Assembly: GCA_015654795.1 (NCBI GenBank)
Contig: JAATGF010000142.1
Span: 1-50,123, forward strand
Length of the DNA: 50,123 nucleotides
Reading direction: 5' to 3'
Origin: Bacteroidales bacterium
GTDB lineage: Bacteria > Bacteroidota > Bacteroidia > Bacteroidales > Prolixibacteraceae
The first letter of the stretch is position 1. The number at the start of each line of letters is the position of its first letter. The translations under genes and the position numbers were made by a program. Under the pieces are notes generated by a model. That model was not told where the DNA came from, searched no databases, and worked only from the letters and a program-made list of their open reading frames with translations. This document shows, in pieces, positions 45,278 to 50,123 of this stretch.

Positions 45278-45761
45278 ATTAATCGGTAATTCAAATCAAG
45301 CATTTTTTAATCGCAAAATTGCTATCGGCAGTTCAACACACAGGCGTTTTTTGGTATCATTTGGCCTTACCGGTAAACATATTGCCACTTATCTTCTTTG
45401 CCAATTTTGGAATACATGGCTATCCAGTCCCTACTATTTTCTTCACACAGTCTGTTTTACACTTATAGATGTACGGAAAAACATAGGTTGACATAGGACT
45501 ATATATATTTCATTTTGTATCTAGTGCTACTCTGCCCCAGCTTTCACAGAAATCTATTAATTAACTGAGCCTTTGTGTATACACTGCCTGTTAATTCAAT
45601 GCGAAACAGATACCTGTAATTTAATGGGGATATCATAACGGCTATTCTCGATAATATTATAATTCAACTCATTTTGCTCACACAGCAGCAAGCAAAAAGG
45701 CCCCACCAATAGGGCTGCGTACAAATAGTCTTTTCATATTATATTACAAGGTTTTATTTGT
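45278..45761. other. intergenic spacer before the prophage-like region
   Basis: No convincing gene. On the minus strand a 19-codon frame near 45740 (MKRLFVRSPIGGAFLLAAV) looks like the start of a signal peptide that stops at once, and a short frame near 45390-45430 reads DWIAMYSKIGKEDKWQYVYR. Both may be gene debris. No RNA or terminator was recognised. Confidence 0.35.
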
Positions 45762-46460
45762 TTATTCAAGTCTAATCACGCCAATAACTAAAGCCATTCC
45801 TGTCACCTCCTCGATGTTAATCACAAACGGTTCAAATTCTTTATTATCACTAACCAACAATAGATGCTGATCATCAGCGCCTTTCCTGATACGCTTGACC
45901 AGTATCCCCTGTTCTACTGTACCAATCAAATGTACCTTATTCCATTGAATAAATCTGCTCTTCCGCAATATAGAACAGGCAATTACATCCCCATTATTGT
46001 ACTTCGGATACATTGAAGCCCCCGAAACTTCGATCATAAAATCAATCTTTCTATCCTTAAACAAAGGCACTACATAGTAATCCTTTATGTCGCCATTGTT
46101 TATTGCGAAGTCACCATTGCCAAACCCTGCTACTGCAAAAGGTGTTGCAAGGGGTATCCTTTTATATTCACCCTCATTGTTATCAGCGTCTTGGATAGCA
46201 ACAATTGACTTATCTATGTTGCTTTTTTCAATATTTGCATGACGATACATCTCACCAATATCATTTATTAACCAATCAGGATTTATGTTCGCATTTGCGC
46301 AGATCACTTTTTGCACGACTTCGAACGAAGGATTTCCCTGTCTTGTACCAACAACATTCTCAATGACTGTAGGAGAAACCCCTATGGCCTTTGAAAAAGC
46401 TCTCTTATTACCAGAGTATAGCTTATTTATAATGTCTGCAAATCGTTGATTTATACTCAT
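45762..46460 (-). CDS. phage-type repressor: HTH_XRE plus S24 (LexA-like) peptidase domain
   Basis: I choose Met at 46460 (232 residues, MSINQRFADIINKLYSGNKR) instead of the upstream ATG at 46538, because the intervening stretch contains the operator repeats and a promoter. The N-terminal helix-turn-helix reads KRAFSKAIGVSPTVIENVVG. The C-terminal S24 domain has the catalytic Ser in FMIEVSGASMYPKYNNGDVI and the Lys in GILVKRIRKG. This is the CI/LexA-like layout: DNA binding plus RecA-stimulated self-cleavage. It faces a small plus-strand gene across paired operators, a lysogeny-switch arrangement. Confidence 0.87.
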   Translation of the reverse strand: MSINQRFADIINKLYSGNKRAFSKAIGVSPTVIENVVGTRQGNPSFEVVQKVICANANINPDWLINDIGEMYRHANIEKSNIDKSIVAIQDADNNEGEYKRIPLATPFAVAGFGNGDFAINNGDIKDYYVVPLFKDRKIDFMIEVSGASMYPKYNNGDVIACSILRKSRFIQWNKVHLIGTVEQGILVKRIRKGADDQHLLLVSDNKEFEPFVINIEEVTGMALVIGVIRLE

Positions 46461-46470
46461 TAAAAAATAA

Positions 46471-46534
46471 TATTCGCATAAGCGAAAATAATTAATTAAA
46501 AACTTTGATATATTCGCATAAGCATATATCTTTG
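46471..46534 (+). promoter_or_regulatory. two repressor operators and a Bacteroidota-type promoter
   Basis: The sequence TATTCGCATAAGC occurs twice, at 46471 and 46511, exactly 40 bp apart. The first is a palindrome (TTCGC-ATAA-GCGAA); the second keeps the left half and reads on as ATATAT. On the plus strand a -33 TTTG (46504-46507), 19-bp spacing and a -7 TATCTTTG (46527-46534) fit the Bacteroidota consensus TTTG-N19-TAnnTTTG. The second operator lies between and over these boxes, so the S24 repressor should block the small plus-strand gene. Confidence 0.7.
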
Positions 46535-46566
46535 TCATACGAAAGTATTACAAAAATACAAATAAA

Positions 46567-46785
46567 ATGACAATCGAAGAATTAAAATCATTATTGGATA
46601 CAGGTGATTATGTGAAGATAGCCCGCATAGTCGGATACCCCGACCTGACTAATGGCCGGAAGTATGTTTACAGGGTTCTATCAGGCCGCATAACTGGCAA
46701 GTCAGGTAAGGCAAAAGAGATCATCGAAGCTGCCCATGTAGTTGCAGAGCGCAACCGGGCAAATGGCAAACTGCGCGACAAATAA
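46567..46785 (+). CDS. small putative phage regulatory protein (Cro position)
   Basis: A 72-residue protein (MTIEELKSLLDTGDYVKIAR, later VYRVLSGRITGKSGKAKEII). It is helical and basic, and the 'IARIVGYPDLTNGRKYVYRV' stretch could form a helix-turn-helix, but I do not recognise the family. It is divergent from the repressor and sits about 30 bp after the operator-covered promoter. A Cro-like or early-gene activator role is inferred from position only. Confidence 0.65.
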   Translation: MTIEELKSLLDTGDYVKIARIVGYPDLTNGRKYVYRVLSGRITGKSGKAKEIIEAAHVVAERNRANGKLRDK

Positions 46786-46913
46786 CACATGAATCATTTC
46801 TCACAGCATACTATAGGCTACTCTGTAGCCGCGTTCCCCAGCAGGATTAGCAGCACCAATCAGTCAACTGACTGACTAGTTTAACGTTTCAAACCACTTT
46901 AAATCAATTTATA

Positions 46914-47203
46914 ATGAAAGAAATCCAATTACAAGTTACCGACGAACTCGCGGTAACAGTGATACCAAATCCACTCTATGAGTTTATGATGCCTACTGTT
47001 ATGACTATCAAGAACTTGAATATACACAAAGTGACTCGCGGATCTGTGCCACATTTATTAAGCTTGATGAGCGCACTCCTTTTCGTTTTCAGACATTTCA
47101 AAAATTCATCTTAGGAATACAAGAAAGCACACTCCATAAAATATTGGTTGCAATTATAAAAATTGCTGTTGATGAAGTCTATGAAGATATAAGCGAGATC
47201 TGA
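46914..47203 (+). pseudogene. frameshifted phage-like gene
   Basis: The first frame begins MKEIQLQVTDELAVTVIPNP and continues LYE; the coherent reading then moves to another frame from about 46980: VYDAYCYDYQELEYTQSDSR, ICATFIKLDERTPFRFQTFQ, KFILGIQESTLHKILVAIIK and so on to a TGA at 47201-47203. The first frame itself closes earlier, with an unlikely sequence (66 codons). The second frame has no start of its own, so a single-base indel in a gene of about 97 codons is the simplest view. The family is not recognised. It is preceded by a plausible leader and follows the small regulatory gene. Confidence 0.5.
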
Positions 47204-47360
47204 CAGCAAAGTTGTTAAAAGCAATATTGACTACGCAACCAAAAACTCATTCGTTTGGGACTGTATTAAAGAAAGCTACCGTCTGCTCAGCCATTTGAGT
47301 GCAGAGGTTGGAACGCTCTCGTTTATCGATTATACCAAATCGGCCAAAAGCTCTGATTGA
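47193..47360 (+). pseudogene. decayed open frame of the prophage-like region
   Basis: A 55-codon open frame without a start codon (SDSKVVKSNIDYATKNSFVW, then DCIKESYRLLSHLSAEVGTL and SFIDYTKSAKSSD) ends at TGA 47358-47360. Its composition is protein-like, and it overlaps the end of the preceding broken gene. It could be that gene's continuation after another frameshift or the tail of a separate gene. The phage region ends here; no integrase, transposase or structural gene is present. Confidence 0.35.
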
Positions 47361-47468
47361 ATCTGACATTTTAACTTTTTGTTGACGATATTTTTCTCTA
47401 TTATGCGACGAATATTTTTTTCAATTTGTCAAAGAATAAAGTTGTAACTATTTCTTTATTTTTACCGC

Positions 47469-48056
47469 ATGCTAACTATTCATGGAATTTTTGAAAAAGA
47501 TCTGATTATTCGGCTCAAGGAAGGTGATCAAACTGCTTTTGAGTTGTTGTTTCATTTTTATTATCCCGGGCTGGTCATCTATGCATCGCAATTTACTGCT
47601 GACAGAGCTGAAGCAGAAGAGATTGTTCAGGACTTTTTTGTGCGATTCTGGCAAAAACATCAGCAAATCTTACTTTCCGACTCCCTGAAGAACTATTTTT
47701 TCTCATCCATTAGAAATGGCAGCCTAAACTACCTGAAACACAAAAAAATTGAGGCCAATTACCTGAAAGAGATTTACGACCTTTCAAATGAACATCTTGC
47801 TTACGATACCAATCTGTATATTGAATCTGAACTACAGGAAAAAATAAAGCATTCAATTGACCTGTTACCTGAAAAATGCCGCGAAATTTTTATGATGAGC
47901 CGAATACGCGGCCTGAAAAACGAAGAAATCGCTATTGAATTAAATCTATCCAAACGAACGGTTGAGACTCAGATTAGTAATGCAATAAAAGTACTGCGGG
48001 TTGAATTAAAGGATTATGCAGGGTTACTAATTTTCCTTGGGATCCATCACTTTTAA
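47469..48056 (+). CDS. ECF sigma-70 factor (second system)
   Basis: A 195-residue sigma factor: region 2 FELLFHFYYPGLVIYASQFT and AEEIVQDFFVRFWQKH, region 4 IDLLPEKCREIFMMSRIRGL followed by KNEEIAIELNLSKRTVETQI. It belongs to the Bacteroidota ECF group that works with FecR-type anti-sigma proteins. FecR follows 220 bp downstream and a SusC with an STN domain follows that. It shares the family pattern with the protein at 15947 but is clearly diverged. Confidence 0.9.
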   Translation: MLTIHGIFEKDLIIRLKEGDQTAFELLFHFYYPGLVIYASQFTADRAEAEEIVQDFFVRFWQKHQQILLSDSLKNYFFSSIRNGSLNYLKHKKIEANYLKEIYDLSNEHLAYDTNLYIESELQEKIKHSIDLLPEKCREIFMMSRIRGLKNEEIAIELNLSKRTVETQISNAIKVLRVELKDYAGLLIFLGIHHF

Positions 48057-48276
48057 CAGGTTTGCCATCTACAGTGTTTTACGATATGTATTGGCAAAGA
48101 GGAATCGGAACGAAAAAAATCGTTTAAAATTTAATTGCCTAAAAATTAGATAATTAACCAATTGGCATTGAAAATTATCCATTATTTTTCATTTTCATCT
48201 ACGTGTGTTCCCTTGTTAGGTTGTATTTAATGTCGGAAGAGTAGAATAAAATTGCTCTACTTTTCTTAAAATTCCG

Positions 48277-49257
48277 ATGAACAATCAAATATATACAAAT
48301 CATAATATTGAAAAACTGATTTCTGTCCGTTTGAACCAGGATTTTGAAACACAGATTGATGAAGCTGCGAAGGTAATTTCTGAAATTGAGAGTGTTGACA
48401 GTTATTCCGCTTATCTTAAAGTTCAGAACCGGCTTAAAAATAAGGGGAAATACAGGCTGTTGTTTAGTTCCTTATCTCGGATTGCAGCAGTTCTTTTTAT
48501 CCCGTTATTAATTGCCTATGGAGTTCTTCTCGACCGACAATTGAATTTTAAAAAAATTCAACAATTTGCTGTTCAAGAGATTACGAGTCCATCTGGTGTC
48601 CGATCACAAGTTATCCTGCCCGATGGATCAAATGTTTGGTTAAATGCAGAAAGTACAATAAAGTTTAAAGTGCCATTTGATCAAAAAAGCCGGGATGTTT
48701 CCATATCGGGCGAGGCGTTCTTTAATGTTCAGAAAAATCCCAATGTTCCTTTCATCGTAAGAACAGGGAATATAAATATAAAGGTATTGGGTACAAAGTT
48801 TAATTACAGAGCGTTTAAGGATGAAAAGGATATAGAAATAGTTCTCGCAGAAGGTAAAGTAAGCTTAAATACTGACGGGGAGAAAAGAGAGAATGAGATC
48901 ATTATGAAATCAGGTGATAGGGCAGTTTTTGACAAAGCATCGAATCATACAAAGGTAACGAATGAAAACATTGAAAAATATATTGCATGGCACGACGGGA
49001 AACTGGTTTTTGACGAAACTCCAATGCCAGAAGTTGCTGCCCAGATTAGCCGTTGGTTCGGCGTTGATATAGTTATTGCAGATTCTAAAATAAATAACTA
49101 CCGTATCACGACAACATTTGAAAATGAATCTTTGCATCAGATACTCGAACTTCTTAGGTTATCATCACCTATTGAAATTAAATACATACAAGCGAAAATC
49201 AATAAATCCAATCAGATTCAAACTAAATCAAAAGTAATATTCAGTAAGAAAAACTAA
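48277..49257 (+). CDS. FecR-family anti-sigma factor (second system)
   Basis: A 326-residue protein with an N-terminal cytoplasmic part, a membrane segment near residues 68-88 (LSRIAAVLFIPLLIAYGVLL), the FecR domain (LPDGSNVWLNAESTIKFKVP; SGEAFFNVQKNPNVPFIVRT; IKVLGTKFNYRAFKDEKDIE) and a C-terminal DUF4974-like region (FDETPMPEVAAQISRWFGVD). It should control the sigma factor at 47469 in response to the SusC that starts at 49384. Confidence 0.92.
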   Translation: MNNQIYTNHNIEKLISVRLNQDFETQIDEAAKVISEIESVDSYSAYLKVQNRLKNKGKYRLLFSSLSRIAAVLFIPLLIAYGVLLDRQLNFKKIQQFAVQEITSPSGVRSQVILPDGSNVWLNAESTIKFKVPFDQKSRDVSISGEAFFNVQKNPNVPFIVRTGNINIKVLGTKFNYRAFKDEKDIEIVLAEGKVSLNTDGEKRENEIIMKSGDRAVFDKASNHTKVTNENIEKYIAWHDGKLVFDETPMPEVAAQISRWFGVDIVIADSKINNYRITTTFENESLHQILELLRLSSPIEIKYIQAKINKSNQIQTKSKVIFSKKN

Positions 49258-49383
49258 AAAACAAATGCCTATGAGTAGATTGCCACATAACTAAACCAAG
49301 AAAGGAAGTGCTCGAACACCTCCTTCCCAATTACCCAATTAAGGGCAGATTAAATAATGTTACAAATAAAATCACACAAATTT

Positions 49384-50123
49384 ATGAAAATAATCATGAA
49401 CTTATCGTGCTCGTTTATATTGGAGCACAAAAAAATGTTTTTAGCTATGCGAAACACCTTATTCATCATGCTGATCTGCGCATTTCAATCGATTGCAGGG
49501 ATAAGTTATGCTCAATCTACGCGTCTTTCGCTTGATATGAAAAATTCTACAGTGAAAGAAGTCCTTCAAAAGATTGAACAGCAGAGCGAGTTTTATTTTT
49601 TATACAATAGCGAACTCATTGATGTTCAACGAAAAGTTGATATTTCAGTTACGAATGAAAAGATCGATGATATCCTCTCTAAACTTTTTACTGGAGATAA
49701 GGTAAATATTTTAGTACGTGAACGTCATATTATATTGACTCCTGAGAGTGAAAATATTACACAACAAAGCAATAAGGTTACAGGTAAAGTGACCGATAAA
49801 AGTGGAATACCACTCCCCGGTGTTGCAATTGTAGTCAAAGGCACTACAACTGGTGTTATCACCGATGCCAGCGGGAATTATTCATTAAACAATATTCCTG
49901 AAAACGCAATTTTGCAGTTTTCATTTGTGGGAATGAAGATGGAGGAACTTGCTGTCAAAGGAAATACGACTATAAATGTCAGGCTTGAAGAGGAAACGAT
50001 CGGGATCGAAGAAGTCGTTGCAATTGGTTATGGTGTACAGAAAAAAAGCGATTTAACGGGTTCCGTGGACAGAGTATCTATTGGCGCGAATGGATCCCAA
50101 ACAAATACAAATCTTTTGCAGGC
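49384..50123 (+). CDS. SusC/RagA TonB-dependent receptor with STN domain, 5' part only
   Basis: The open frame runs from ATG 49384 to the window edge (246 codons) and is clearly incomplete. Met at 49396, 49435 or 49447 are alternative starts; the hydrophobic signal segment is NTLFIMLICAFQSIAGISYA. It contains an STN domain (VKEVLQKIEQQSEFYFLYNS; VDISVTNEKIDDILSKLF), a carboxypeptidase-D-like repeat (VTGKVTDKSGIPLPGVAIVV) and a TonB box (EEVVAIGYGVQKKSDLTGSV). It completes a sigma-FecR-SusC triad like the one at 11178-16567. Its SusD partner would lie beyond the window. Confidence 0.9.
   Translation, partial: MKIIMNLSCSFILEHKKMFLAMRNTLFIMLICAFQSIAGISYAQSTRLSLDMKNSTVKEVLQKIEQQSEFYFLYNSELIDVQRKVDISVTNEKIDDILSKLFTGDKVNILVRERHIILTPESENITQQSNKVTGKVTDKSGIPLPGVAIVVKGTTTGVITDASGNYSLNNIPENAILQFSFVGMKMEELAVKGNTTINVRLEEETIGIEEVVAIGYGVQKKSDLTGSVDRVSIGANGSQTNTNLLQ

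Noticed and set aside
46461-46538. The longer N-terminus of the S24 repressor (26 extra residues)
   Set aside because: This stretch contains both operator repeats and the divergent promoter, and the HTH domain begins normally at the Met at 46460.
49308-49535. A 75-codon plus-strand frame at the start of the last SusC gene
   Set aside because: It overlaps the SusC signal peptide and STN domain in another frame; the SusC reading is clearly the real one.

Overview
The window reads as a polysaccharide-foraging region of a Bacteroidota chromosome. The diagnostic features are three SusC-type TonB receptors (one running off the right edge), two SusD lipoproteins, two ECF sigma/FecR pairs next to SusC genes that carry an STN signalling domain, and many secreted glycoside hydrolases. 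Gene content suggests a free-living anaerobic Bacteroidales/Marinilabiliales-type degrader, but that placement is inference. No rRNA, tRNA or CRISPR array was seen.

Layout. Nearly everything from 0.3 to 41 kb is on the minus strand. A truncated IS1182-type transposase lies at the left edge. Next come a tandem beta-helix enzyme, a GH43 fused to a neutral-ceramidase-like domain, a second GH43 and a GH71/99-like enzyme (0.3-7.9 kb). The first complete Sus locus follows: DUF3823 lipoprotein, SusD, SusC, FecR and ECF sigma (8.4-16.6 kb), with a dead IS1595-type element directly upstream of the sigma gene. From 17.8 to 31.8 kb there is a second enzyme block: GH43, GH3, a secreted Gfo/Idh/MocA oxidoreductase, a broken GH2, a second GH71/99-like enzyme, a chimeric GH43/hydrolase pseudogene, a CxxCH-bearing PD40 lipoprotein with a DUF6057-type membrane partner, and another GH43. 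A carbamoyltransferase/DUF5989/SxtJ/SGNH cassette (31.8-36.2 kb) precedes a second SusC/SusD pair (36.2-40.9 kb). On the plus strand are an outer-membrane beta-barrel receptor (42.5-44.9 kb), a small prophage-like control region (45.8-47.4 kb) and a second sigma/FecR/SusC triad (47.5 kb to the right edge).

How the genes fit together. SusC/SusD pairs bind and import oligosaccharides. The GH43, GH71/99-like, GH3, GH2 and beta-helix enzymes would trim a branched glycan outside the cell or in the periplasm. The sigma/FecR pairs probably sense loading of the STN-bearing SusC proteins. The glycan cannot be named from sequence alone; an arabinose/xylose-decorated polymer with an alpha-linked component is a reasonable guess.

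The most striking aspect is duplication followed by decay. One GH43 type occurs six times: three stand-alone, one fused, one chimeric pseudogene and one 5' remnant. A DUF3823-GH43 segment is present twice, and each copy has lost the opposite gene. I also see a family of TIR-bearing, MITE-like non-coding elements. One is inserted in the leader of the second SusC gene, and two contain 11-bp tandem repeats. An AT-rich palindromic site with a similar flank lies upstream of two separate catabolic operons.
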